64,000 bases of DNA from Flavobacterium ranwuense (GTDB lineage Bacteria > Bacteroidota > Bacteroidia > Flavobacteriales > Flavobacteriaceae): NCBI RefSeq assembly GCF_004349315.1, contig NZ_SMLH01000004.1, positions 310,001-374,000 on the forward strand, given 5' to 3'. Shown one piece after another: positions 9,771 through 17,794 of this stretch. The notes below the pieces were generated by a model. That model did no database searches. It worked only from the letters and a program-made list of their open reading frames with translations, and was not told where the DNA came from. Position 1 is the first letter of the stretch, and every line of letters begins with the position of its first letter. The position numbers and the translations under genes are program-made.

Positions 9771-9950
9771 TTAAAAGAGTTATTTTATATTTATTATATT
9801 GTTATGATTGTCTGTGACTAATACCGAACCAATAAAATTCGTCACAGATTATATTATTTTTACTGATTCTTTTCGAAACAGTCTATAACAGGTGCTAATT
9901 GGTGAAATTTGTGATAAAAAAGACGCTTGACATAGTTAAGAATACTCATA

Positions 9951-10622
9951 TTATACTTCATAGGTACTTACATCATCAAAAAATAACTCTTTAATAAATA
10001 CATCCTCAAGTCTTAATAGTCTTGAAGTACTACAAATATGACAAACATATTGATCAAGTAAATTTATTTTTTTGAAATAATAATCGGTGTTATCAAGTCT
10101 TGCAAAATCATCATTCATTTTGATATCTTTTGCATCGAAAAAAATATTTTGATCAAAAACTTTGTATAAAGATTCAAATTTTGTCCAATAAGTATAAAAT
10201 GTTTCTGTCTTATTTTTAGAATTATTAATTTTAAAAAAATCTTCGTTTTTAAATATTATATTAAAATTCTCAATATCAATATTCCCTTTTTTTTCAATAT
10301 CTATACCAATATTTAGCTTCGATAAAACACAAATTGAAATGTCCTCTGAGTGAGAAATATTAAAATGAACCATTTTGTTTTTAAAAAAAGGTTTCCCTAG
10401 TGAATTGTAATTAATCTCTATTTTCTTAATATCATAACCTAAAGAATACAGCCCCTCTAGCAATAGTAATCTACCTAAAATCGTAAGTTGTATATCTTGC
10501 CACTTAATATATTTTTTAATTTTGTTCCAATCGTAGAAAATTTCGGAATATTTTTTTAAGTAATATCTAACTAAATCGTAATGATTCTTTTTTGAAACAG
10601 ATGCGTAAAAAATAGTCGTCAT
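9951..10622 (-). CDS. Sfp-type 4'-phosphopantetheinyl transferase
   Basis: A 223-residue protein with the Sfp motifs: LGKPFF and VHFNISHSED (about 80-95), the magnesium-binding GIDIEKK (about 107-113) and YWTKFESLYKVFD (about 145-157). In the last motif the usual Lys before the catalytic Glu is Phe. It would attach the phosphopantetheine arm of CoA to the ACP of the PKS in this operon. Family knowledge: actinobacterial enediyne PKSs usually carry this activity as their own C-terminal domain, and that domain appears to be missing from the PKS here, so this stand-alone enzyme is the obvious replacement (inference). It starts 37 nt after the rhodanese-ThiF gene. Confidence 0.85.
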   Translation of the reverse strand: MTTIFYASVSKKNHYDLVRYYLKKYSEIFYDWNKIKKYIKWQDIQLTILGRLLLLEGLYSLGYDIKKIEINYNSLGKPFFKNKMVHFNISHSEDISICVLSKLNIGIDIEKKGNIDIENFNIIFKNEDFFKINNSKNKTETFYTYWTKFESLYKVFDQNIFFDAKDIKMNDDFARLDNTDYYFKKINLLDQYVCHICSTSRLLRLEDVFIKELFFDDVSTYEV

Positions 10623-10659
10623 ATAATTATCACAAATCCAGTTATTACTATGATTCTAA

Positions 10660-11829
10660 TTAAATTGTACAACTTTCACTATAATCACTGTACTCTGGAT
10701 ATTTTTCAGTTCCTTGGCAACCACAATACTCACAGTTTTTATTATTTTCAACTTTATACGTTTCAAAATCCATACTTAAAGCATTGTAAACCATTAGCTT
10801 GCCCACCATGTTTTCTAAACCTAAAATTATTTTAATAGCTTCTGTAGCGCATAAAACACCTATTAAACCTGGAAGCACACCCAAAACACCTGCTTCGGCA
10901 CAAGAGGGAGCAATTTCTGGTGGAGGTGGCAAAGGATATAAGCAACGGTAGCAAGGAGCGTCCTCAACTTTCGATGAGGGCCAAAAAGTAGTAAACTGTC
11001 CTTCAAAAAGAAAAACTGAACCATGTATATTTGGGATTTTTAATTTGACACAAGCATCGTTTATTAAATATCTGGTGTTAAAATTGTCCGTCCCATCAAT
11101 AACGATGTCATAATTACTAATTATTATTTCAATATTTTCTTTAGTAATTCTTTTGTTATATTCGATTACATTAATTTGAGAATTTAATTCTGAAATTCTC
11201 TTTTTTGCAGACATAACTTTAGACTTACCTACTGATTTTTCGGAATGAAGTATTTGTCTTTGTAGATTTGTTTTATCTACAATATCGTCGTCAATAATTC
11301 CTAAAGTTCCAATCCCAGTAGCTGCTAAATAAAGGGCTACTGGAGAACCAATTCCTCCAGCTCCAACAATTAGTATTTTACTATTTAGTAATTTTAATTG
11401 TCCTTTTTCTCCTACTTCTGGGACTAAAATATTTCTTTTATATCTTTCAAAGTCTTCTGAATTAAGTTTTTTTGGAATCTCAAAAGGGAGTGATTTATTT
11501 TTCCAAGCATTAAATCCACCTTTGACAGAAAAGACGTTTTTATAGCCCATCTGTATTAATGAATATGAAGCTATCAATGACCTCTTACCCGCTGCACACA
11601 TAATAAATAATTCTATTTCTGGATTAGAAACTATTTGTCCGATTTGCATTTCTAACATCCCTTTTGAAATTCGAATTGCATTAGTAGGACTTCCTGAATT
11701 GATTTCATCAGGTTCTCTAATGTCTATAATTAGAGCGTTTTTACTAATTTGATTATTAAATGCTTCATCAACGTTTTTTTCGATGACCTTTTTATTTACC
11801 ACATTTAAATAAGAGTTTAAATCTATCAT
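10660..11829 (-). CDS. Rhodanese-ThiF/MoeB fusion, activates a MoaD-type sulfur carrier
   Basis: A 389-residue two-domain protein. Residues about 10-125 form a rhodanese domain with the persulfide-forming Cys78 in FIMCAAGKRS. Residues about 127-380 form an E1-like adenylyltransferase with the nucleotide loop IVGAGGIGSPVALYLAATG, the NLQRQILHSEKSVGKSK region, DGTDNFNTRY and two zinc-binding cysteine pairs (CYRC and CEYCGC). Known MoeZ/Uba4-type proteins have the same two activities but with the rhodanese at the C-terminus; here the order is reversed. It should adenylate the C-terminal Gly of the MoaD-like protein encoded in this operon (15547-15831) and turn it into a thiocarboxylate. No molybdopterin or thiamin gene is nearby, which points to a dedicated sulfur-delivery role. 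Confidence 0.88.
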   Translation of the reverse strand: MIDLNSYLNVVNKKVIEKNVDEAFNNQISKNALIIDIREPDEINSGSPTNAIRISKGMLEMQIGQIVSNPEIELFIMCAAGKRSLIASYSLIQMGYKNVFSVKGGFNAWKNKSLPFEIPKKLNSEDFERYKRNILVPEVGEKGQLKLLNSKILIVGAGGIGSPVALYLAATGIGTLGIIDDDIVDKTNLQRQILHSEKSVGKSKVMSAKKRISELNSQINVIEYNKRITKENIEIIISNYDIVIDGTDNFNTRYLINDACVKLKIPNIHGSVFLFEGQFTTFWPSSKVEDAPCYRCLYPLPPPPEIAPSCAEAGVLGVLPGLIGVLCATEAIKIILGLENMVGKLMVYNALSMDFETYKVENNKNCEYCGCQGTEKYPEYSDYSESCTI

Positions 11830-11841
11830 ATTTTTAATTTT

Positions 11842-12963
11842 TTATAAGCCTGAATTAGCATGACATGAGTAACATTGATAGGCTTTTTTAAAGTCCTTTG
11901 AATTAATAAAACTATGCAAAATAGGTTTTGGATAAGATGCTAAATTTTGACGAAATGATTTAATTTCATTTAACTTATCTTTTCTTAATTGAAATGTAGA
12001 TTTATCTCTCCAAGTGTTTAAAAGTGCTGATTTATGAGTTTCTATATAATTAACAATTGTATTCATTATTCCCAAATGCATATCTAAATCATTAATTTGA
12101 GTGGATGATAATAATGTGTTATTTGTTAGCATCCAGTCAATTTTTTTTAAATTAACATCAAATTTATATAGAGGTCCTAAAATTTCAGGATACTTACCTC
12201 CAATACTTGGTAAAGTTCCAGGCACAATTAATTTTGTATTATAAGTATTTAGTACTTTTTCCATTTCAGGATTCTGAAACGTATTTAAAGGATCGTTGTA
12301 GTCAGTTAATACTACAAGTGGCATTAATAAATTCCATACAGGAACTTGTGTATAGTCTTGAAGATTATAACCAGTAAAATCCGTAGCTAATTTATGTGCA
12401 AAAGGATTGCTGAGATGGTTCGTACTTCTCAATCTTTTTTCCGTTTGATTGACTAATACAAAAAAACCATAGGCTCTATCATTATAACCATTTAAAGTGT
12501 AAGCCTGTCTTGCAATTTCTTCGGCTCTAGTCATCATACTTAATAACTCAGTAACTTCAAAATTATTTTGATTAGATCTAGCTCCTGAAAATAAACCAAT
12601 TTCTTTACCTCCACTTATATCATTAAAGCTTATATATCCATCAAGATATGCACTCACAAGAGCTGTAATGTAGAATGAATAATACTGTTTTGACAGCCTA
12701 AAGTTTTCTAAATCACTATCACTCGTATATATTCCTGAAAGATAATTTAACTCTTGTTTGCCGTAAATTTCTTTAAAATTACTTAAAAAAGTAGAGATGT
12801 TATTTTTAACATTTTGAGAATCGAAGTTTAATTTTTCAAAAAAAATGGGTCTTATTTCACTTAAAAAAAAATCAGCTTTGTCATCAATTTCTTCTGTTTT
12901 GTTGCAAGAAACAAATATTAAAATAATAAGACATATTGCAAATAACCGTTTGTATATTTTCAT
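11842..12963 (-). CDS. Lipoprotein with one C-terminal heme c motif
   Basis: A 373-residue lipoprotein (signal IYKRLFAICLIILIFVSCNK) whose mature part is mostly helical and unfamiliar to me. The last residues read AYQCYSCHANSGL, a single CxxCH heme-attachment motif, so it is probably a covalent mono-heme protein exposed in the periplasm or at the outer membrane. A distal methionine or histidine ligand cannot be assigned. It lies 5 nt after the beta-barrel gene and 12 nt before the rhodanese-ThiF gene, so it is co-transcribed with the natural-product genes. A redox step on an exported polyene or sulfur intermediate would fit, but this is inference. Without the heme motif I would call it a hypothetical lipoprotein. 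Confidence 0.6.
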   Translation of the reverse strand: MKIYKRLFAICLIILIFVSCNKTEEIDDKADFFLSEIRPIFFEKLNFDSQNVKNNISTFLSNFKEIYGKQELNYLSGIYTSDSDLENFRLSKQYYSFYITALVSAYLDGYISFNDISGGKEIGLFSGARSNQNNFEVTELLSMMTRAEEIARQAYTLNGYNDRAYGFFVLVNQTEKRLRSTNHLSNPFAHKLATDFTGYNLQDYTQVPVWNLLMPLVVLTDYNDPLNTFQNPEMEKVLNTYNTKLIVPGTLPSIGGKYPEILGPLYKFDVNLKKIDWMLTNNTLLSSTQINDLDMHLGIMNTIVNYIETHKSALLNTWRDKSTFQLRKDKLNEIKSFRQNLASYPKPILHSFINSKDFKKAYQCYSCHANSGL

Positions 12964-12968
12964 AATAT

Positions 12969-14315
12969 TTAAAGTTTATATATGATTCCTAACATAATTT
13001 GATTTCTTATAAATTTATTTAATCCATTATTTTGTTTGCCAAAATTGTATAAGACTACGGAATGTATTTCTAAATCATTAATAACATTCCATTCGATTAA
13101 TGACGATAGTTGACTTGTATTATCATCAAAACAATAAGCATATCTGAAAAAATAATTTACTTGATTTAAAAAATCATTCTGACCAAATTGTGAAAACAAA
13201 TAATTTTTTCTAATGTATTGCATACCAGGATTTATTGCTCTTGCTAAGTTTTTCTTAGCCAATTCTTTTGTAACATCAAAATTATAATTTGACGAAGTAA
13301 GAATCATATCATAATAAATTTTTGAGGTTAATCTATCATAACCTCTACCATTATAAAAGTATTCCAAACTAAAAGTTGGGCCAAAGTTAAAAGTGTATGA
13401 AGCACCAGCAATATTAGAGAAAAATAATTTTTTATTATCATTTATCATTTCATAATTAATTAATCCTGTACTATTCCCTTGTACTGGATAAAACCGATTA
13501 GGTTTATAATTAAATGCTCCATCTACCCATATAAGTATGGCTTCATTCATGTTTTTTTGTCCATTAAACCCAAAATCATAACTTTTATTTTCATCGAATG
13601 CGAATAATAAACTAAATTGACTTGACTCTGCATAGTTTTCTATTTGAAGCGCATATTTTCTGTGGTATTCAAAAAAAGGAATTTCATATATTTCAGATTC
13701 CCCTTTACCTATATTTGCCATTAACTGAAGCTTCCATTTAAGTGATAAAGAATATTTAAGTTCGAAAAAATCCATTGGTTTGAGCTCTAATTTAGGATTT
13801 AGTGAGATTGATTCTGAAAAAAATAGATTACTTGGATTTATAGTTGCTGATGTTCCAATATTCTTAAAGTATCGCCCAAAATAAACTGTCGATTTGTTAG
13901 ACAGATCGTATTTCAATTTTAATTCCTGAAAATAGAAATCGTCTAAAATATAATTATTATTGTACTGATCATATTCTAAGTTATATCTTGGTTTTAAATT
14001 TATGCTTATTTTTTTTTTTTCATAATTAATATCTGGTCTTATATATAATCCATAGTCAAAAGAATCAAGTTTTGCTACTTCATTGCCCGGATTGATTGTT
14101 TTTTTTTCTTTTCTAAAACTTGTACTTCTTAAAAAAGAAAATATATCTATTGAATAATTTAAACTTTTTTTTACAATAGAATCTTTTTTTACAATAGAAT
14201 CTTTTTTTACAATAGTGTCAAATTGAATATCAAGCTTCAATGAATCAATTTGTGAAAATGATAAATTAAAACAAGATAGATAAACAATTGTTATGATAAT
14301 AAATCTTTTACTCAT
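12969..14315 (-). CDS. Predicted outer-membrane beta-barrel protein
   Basis: A 448-residue exported protein: signal peptide (VYLSCFNLSFSQ), a linker containing a short tandem repeat (IVKKDSIVKKDSIVKKS), then alternating hydrophobic/aromatic strands through to a C-terminal strand NQIMLGIIYKL. The pattern of short amphipathic strands and aromatic belts (YFGRYFKNIG, FSLEYFYNGRGY) fits a beta-barrel porin-like protein. It abuts the LolA-like gene with no spacing. The neighbouring one-heme lipoprotein, LolA-like protein and ABC permease suggest a trans-envelope assembly. The exact family is not recognised. Confidence 0.6.
   Translation of the reverse strand: MSKRFIIITIVYLSCFNLSFSQIDSLKLDIQFDTIVKKDSIVKKDSIVKKSLNYSIDIFSFLRSTSFRKEKKTINPGNEVAKLDSFDYGLYIRPDINYEKKKISINLKPRYNLEYDQYNNNYILDDFYFQELKLKYDLSNKSTVYFGRYFKNIGTSATINPSNLFFSESISLNPKLELKPMDFFELKYSLSLKWKLQLMANIGKGESEIYEIPFFEYHRKYALQIENYAESSQFSLLFAFDENKSYDFGFNGQKNMNEAILIWVDGAFNYKPNRFYPVQGNSTGLINYEMINDNKKLFFSNIAGASYTFNFGPTFSLEYFYNGRGYDRLTSKIYYDMILTSSNYNFDVTKELAKKNLARAINPGMQYIRKNYLFSQFGQNDFLNQVNYFFRYAYCFDDNTSQLSSLIEWNVINDLEIHSVVLYNFGKQNNGLNKFIRNQIMLGIIYKL
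14164..14220 (-). repeat. 18-bp in-frame tandem repeat, about 3 copies
   Basis: The unit GATTCTATTGTAAAAAAA (minus strand) encodes DSIVKK and is repeated about three times inside the N-terminal linker of the beta-barrel gene. Each copy carries an A run, so the site is prone to slippage in whole-unit steps that would change linker length without breaking the frame. Confidence 0.8.
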
Positions 14316-15044
14316 TTATTTATCAAATTTAGACATATTAAATGATGTTAATTTCGGATTAGATATTTCTAATAAAGTATAATCACCATTATTGATATTA
14401 TCAACTATTGTTATTTTAGAAATGAATTTAACATTTGCTTTTATAAAATTGTTATATTCAAATGTTGCTATTTTAATTAATTTATCAGATTTTCCAAAAA
14501 ACTCAGCTTTTAATCCCAAATTATCATCTAAACTTATCCAATATTTCACTGTAGAATATGACACTAAATTATTCTTAGATTCTAAAACAAAAAGGTAACA
14601 TTTTTTATTATCTAAGACAGTTTCTTTTGTAGATTTGATATTGTAATCAATAAAGTAATTTGCATTTGCAACATCTGCATTTGCTGCAGACCCAGTTAGT
14701 CTTTGTCTACCTGATATAGGAATTCTTTTCTCAACTCCTTTTTTAGAAAACCACATACTGTTATTCCTAATTAGTAATTTTTGATCTGAGAATTTTTTGG
14801 GTTTTAAAAATGATATGAGCGCAAATTGATTATTTTCTATAGTTGAAGCTTCTACAAATATATTTATTTGGTTTTCTAAAATTAATTTCTTGTAATTTTT
14901 AACCTCTAAGTCCCAACTCAGCCCGTTCAACTGCCCACCTCTATGTGTGTCTGCAACTTTTAATATTGTAGAATTTTTGTCGTTATTTTGACTAAAAATA
15001 AGATTTGAAATAAGCAGTAAAATTATTGTTTTTATTTTTTTCAT
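14316..15044 (-). CDS. LolA-like outer-membrane lipoprotein-sorting family protein
   Basis: A 242-residue exported protein (signal IILLLISNLIFSQ). The central part SMWFSKKGVEKRIPISGRQR then LTGSAANADVAN matches the signature region of the LolA_like family (a WLY..P...R.ISG......GSDFSYED-type pattern), and the rest alternates strands as in LolA beta-sheets. Members are periplasmic hydrophobic-ligand carriers that usually sit beside FtsX-type or RND-type permeases. Here it is encoded near a LolD/FtsX pair and beside a beta-barrel, so it may shuttle a hydrophobic product or lipid across the periplasm (inference). It begins 9 nt after the 4-TM gene. Confidence 0.75.
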   Translation of the reverse strand: MKKIKTIILLLISNLIFSQNNDKNSTILKVADTHRGGQLNGLSWDLEVKNYKKLILENQINIFVEASTIENNQFALISFLKPKKFSDQKLLIRNNSMWFSKKGVEKRIPISGRQRLTGSAANADVANANYFIDYNIKSTKETVLDNKKCYLFVLESKNNLVSYSTVKYWISLDDNLGLKAEFFGKSDKLIKIATFEYNNFIKANVKFISKITIVDNINNGDYTLLEISNPKLTSFNMSKFDK

Positions 15045-15053
15045 GATTTTTTG

Positions 15054-15503
15054 TTAAAATAGATTTAAACCAATTAATGATGCTATAATACCACAAACAA
15101 AAGTGCAAATAGCTCTAATTATATAATATTTATAAATTCTGAAAGCCTCTTCATTTGTAGCTAATTGTAGTTTAGGCCAAGTAAATACTGTACCATAAAG
15201 TGTAAACAATGTCATAATAAGTAAACAAAAGACTTTTACGGCTACCATTAGGATTTGTGTTTTAGATTCTACGGGCTTTATTATTAAAAGACTAATTCCG
15301 GAAAACCATAAAAGAAAGATTCCCGTGTAAACACTATAAAACACTTTTGTACCTTGACCTACAATAAATTTGAATGGAAATTTACCTTTAGCCATACTTT
15401 CTCTGGCAGAAGGCCAATCTATAAATGCTCCCATATATACAGCTCCTACCCAAATAATAGTCGCCACTAAATGAATATTCTTTAAAATTCGTACTAGTAT
15501 CAT
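15054..15503 (-). CDS. Four-helix membrane protein, CopD-like
   Basis: A 149-residue protein with four hydrophobic helices (about 7-27, 52-72, 83-103 and 125-146). The first helix carries KNIHLVATIIWVGAVYMGA, resembling the histidine-bearing first helix of CopD and related small heme-binding membrane proteins, although too few histidines are present to claim heme binding. It lies between the MoaD-like gene (43 nt) and the LolA-like gene (9 nt). The adjacent one-heme lipoprotein makes a membrane electron-transfer role conceivable. Assignment is tentative. Confidence 0.45.
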   Translation of the reverse strand: MILVRILKNIHLVATIIWVGAVYMGAFIDWPSARESMAKGKFPFKFIVGQGTKVFYSVYTGIFLLWFSGISLLIIKPVESKTQILMVAVKVFCLLIMTLFTLYGTVFTWPKLQLATNEEAFRIYKYYIIRAICTFVCGIIASLIGLNLF

Positions 15504-15546
15504 TTTTTCAATTATTAATATTTTAAAATACCTTTATAAAACAGGA

Positions 15547-15831
15547 TTATCCTCCAGCTCTTGATAATAATAAAGAAATCTTATCATTTTGAACCACTTT
15601 TGTGCTAAGACCATTTAAGGTGTTAATATTATTTTCGCCTAAGTATAAATTAAAATAAGGTCTGACTTCGTTGTTTTCGTCAAGCAATCTTTCTAAAACA
15701 TTTCCGTAAGTATTTTCAAGATGATTCAATAAATCAATAATACTTTCACCTTCAAATTCTACTTCTTTTATATTATTAATAAATTTTGCAATTTGTACAG
15801 GGAACTTAATTTGTATTTTTTTAGTTGTCAT
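15547..15831 (-). CDS. MoaD/ThiS-like sulfur carrier protein
   Basis: A 94-residue ubiquitin-fold protein that ends exactly in RAGG, the diglycine tail needed for adenylation and thiocarboxylate formation. The body shows the MoaD pattern: an N-terminal beta-strand (IQIKFPVQIAKFIN), a helix with IDLLNHLENTYGNVLERLLD, then RPYFNLYLGENNINTLNGLS and the final VQNDKISLLLSRAGG. The activating enzyme is encoded in the same operon at 10660-11829. No MoaE, MoaA, ThiG or ThiC is present, so molybdopterin or thiamin synthesis is unlikely to be its job here. Family knowledge: similar carriers supply sulfur to secondary metabolites such as BE-7585A-type products. The acceptor here is unknown. Confidence 0.87.
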   Translation of the reverse strand: MTTKKIQIKFPVQIAKFINNIKEVEFEGESIIDLLNHLENTYGNVLERLLDENNEVRPYFNLYLGENNINTLNGLSTKVVQNDKISLLLSRAGG

Positions 15832-15842
15832 AATTGATTGTT

Positions 15843-17096
15843 TTAATTACTTTGATTTAACGAATTTATGATTCGTTGATTTGTGATTCTTCGAGCTGCA
15901 AAAAATGAAGAAACAACACTTGCTACTACAAACATTACAAACACACTAATAACAGTTGGAGCTTTAAAAATAAGGCCTATTAAGACTTCACTTGAAGCTA
16001 CAGGCGGAATAAATGTAATGTTCAACCACTGTAGTAGTAATTTTATTAATAGAAGTATCGGAATGGCTATTAAGCAACCAAATATTCCCATAATTAGACC
16101 TTCTAAGCAGAATATTTTGATGATATTCTTTTTTAACATTCCCATTGCACCTAAAGTTCCAATTTCTTTGGTTCTTTCGTTTACATTCATTTGCATTGTA
16201 TTTAATAGAGTAAGAAGTACTATAAAAGAGATAATGATACTTAACACTCTAAAAATTACACCAAACATTGTTTTTACTTTTCCGTAGGAAAGTGAAATTT
16301 TATCCCAAGTTTTAGATTCGACTTTAAATCCTTTTTGCTTCAAAGCTTTAAAGACTTGGTCTTGAGTAGTTTCCAATTTTGAAAAATCTTTAACTGTAAC
16401 AACTAATCGTTGTGCACCTTCTGTATCGTATAATTCTTGTGCACTTGAAAAATTCATAAGCACAAATTTGTCATTTGTACCCGGATTTCCAGTATTGTAT
16501 ATTTGACCAACAGAAATATCTAAAGCATTTGCAATACCATCTTTAGTTGAAGTAAGCAGTGTTAAGTTATCACCTTCTTTAATTTTTAAATTTTTAGAAA
16601 GTTCAGCAGATATTGCAACAACATCCTTCTTATTATTATTGGAAGTAGGCAATGACACAACGCCTTTTTCTTTTATTCTTCCATCTATACTTGTTTTTGA
16701 TAATTGTTCATCATCAATCGGCACAATTGCTTCAGATATAAAAATGGTTGAAGAATTTCCATTGCTTATTATTCCAAAAAGACTTAACCTTGGTGTTGCA
16801 ATAGCTACATTTTCATTCGATTTTACTATGGCTTTAATGTCTTCAAGCTCTTTTTTAGTCCATAAATAATCTTGTGGACTAATTTTTCCATTTTCACTAA
16901 ACCCTTCCTTCGAAATGGTAAAATGGCCTAATTTTTCATTAACAATTGCTTGTTCTTTAAGTCTAGAAAAAATATTATTAAGCATACCACCAATTACTCC
17001 TAATGCTGTGAATCCCAGACAAATTGTAAATATGGTAACAACGGATCTTTTTTTGTTTCTAAAAATATTTCGTAATGCAAAAACTATATTGTTCAT
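15843..17096 (-). CDS. FtsX/MacB-type ABC transporter permease
   Basis: A 417-residue permease with one N-terminal membrane helix (about 20-42), a periplasmic MacB-like core domain (about 45-270) and three C-terminal helices (about 278-302, 330-352 and 382-405), the layout of LolC/E and MacB permeases. NERTKEIGTLGAMGM is the typical cytoplasmic coupling segment. It lies 3 nt downstream of its ATPase gene. Type VII ABC systems of this sort extrude lipids, lipoproteins or antibiotics from the inner membrane into a periplasmic carrier, matching the LolA-like protein in this operon. Only one permease gene is present, so a homodimer is likely. Confidence 0.87.
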   Translation of the reverse strand: MNNIVFALRNIFRNKKRSVVTIFTICLGFTALGVIGGMLNNIFSRLKEQAIVNEKLGHFTISKEGFSENGKISPQDYLWTKKELEDIKAIVKSNENVAIATPRLSLFGIISNGNSSTIFISEAIVPIDDEQLSKTSIDGRIKEKGVVSLPTSNNNKKDVVAISAELSKNLKIKEGDNLTLLTSTKDGIANALDISVGQIYNTGNPGTNDKFVLMNFSSAQELYDTEGAQRLVVTVKDFSKLETTQDQVFKALKQKGFKVESKTWDKISLSYGKVKTMFGVIFRVLSIIISFIVLLTLLNTMQMNVNERTKEIGTLGAMGMLKKNIIKIFCLEGLIMGIFGCLIAIPILLLIKLLLQWLNITFIPPVASSEVLIGLIFKAPTVISVFVMFVVASVVSSFFAARRITNQRIINSLNQSN

Positions 17097-17099
17097 AAT

Positions 17100-17783
17100 T
17101 TATTTTTTTATTTGTCCATCTATCAATTCAATTGTTTTTTCGACTTGATTTATTATTCGCGGGTCATGAGTTGAAAATATGAAAGTTGTTTTTTTTGTTT
17201 CATTTATTTTCTTCATCAAATCGATAATTTCGATACCTGTTTTACTGTCTAAGGCAGAAGTTGGTTCATCAGCAATAATTATTTCAGGATTTGTTATCAA
17301 TGCACGAGCTATTGCCACTCTTTGTTTTTGACCACCACTCAAATAATTTGGTCTGTGATTTAAATGATTTCCTAAACCTAATTCATTGAGTAGTTCTTTA
17401 GATTTTTCAATGTTTTCTTTGTTATTTCCATTTTGAATTTGAAGTGCTAAGGCAACATTTTCTGTAGCACTAAAAACTGGTATCAAATTGAAATTTTGAA
17501 AGATAATACCGATTTTGTTACTTCTAAATTGAGCAATATCTTTATCTTTGAGGTTTTCAACATTAATATCACCATATAAAATTTTACCTTCTGAAGGTTC
17601 ATCTATAAAAGATACTAAATTAAGCATACTACTTTTTCCACTACCTGAAGGACCAATTATGGCTATAAAATCTTGATTGTTTATAGTTAAATCAATGTCT
17701 TTTAGGGCTTCTATTTTTTGAGTTCCAAGAAAATACGTTTTATTAACTTTCTGAAATTCAATTAGTTTTTTATCTTCACTCAT
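17100..17783 (-). CDS. LolD/MacB-type ABC transporter ATP-binding protein
   Basis: A 227-residue ATPase with Walker A GPSGSGKSS (about 43-51), Q-loop FQNFNL, signature LSGGQKQRVAIARAL (about 144-158), Walker B IIIADEPTSALDS and the switch His in FSTHDPR. This subgroup powers FtsX-type permeases by mechanotransmission. The stop is followed after 3 nt by the permease gene, so the two are almost certainly translated together. Together with the adjacent permease it is the most obvious exporter of the cluster. Confidence 0.92.
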   Translation of the reverse strand: MSEDKKLIEFQKVNKTYFLGTQKIEALKDIDLTINNQDFIAIIGPSGSGKSSMLNLVSFIDEPSEGKILYGDINVENLKDKDIAQFRSNKIGIIFQNFNLIPVFSATENVALALQIQNGNNKENIEKSKELLNELGLGNHLNHRPNYLSGGQKQRVAIARALITNPEIIIADEPTSALDSKTGIEIIDLMKKINETKKTTFIFSTHDPRIINQVEKTIELIDGQIKK

Positions 17784-17794
17784 AAAATATAAAA

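Noticed and set aside
10660..15831. MoaD-like and ThiF proteins as molybdopterin biosynthesis genes
   Set aside because: No MoaA, MoaC, MoaE, MogA or MoeA genes are nearby, and both genes are embedded in the PKS operon.
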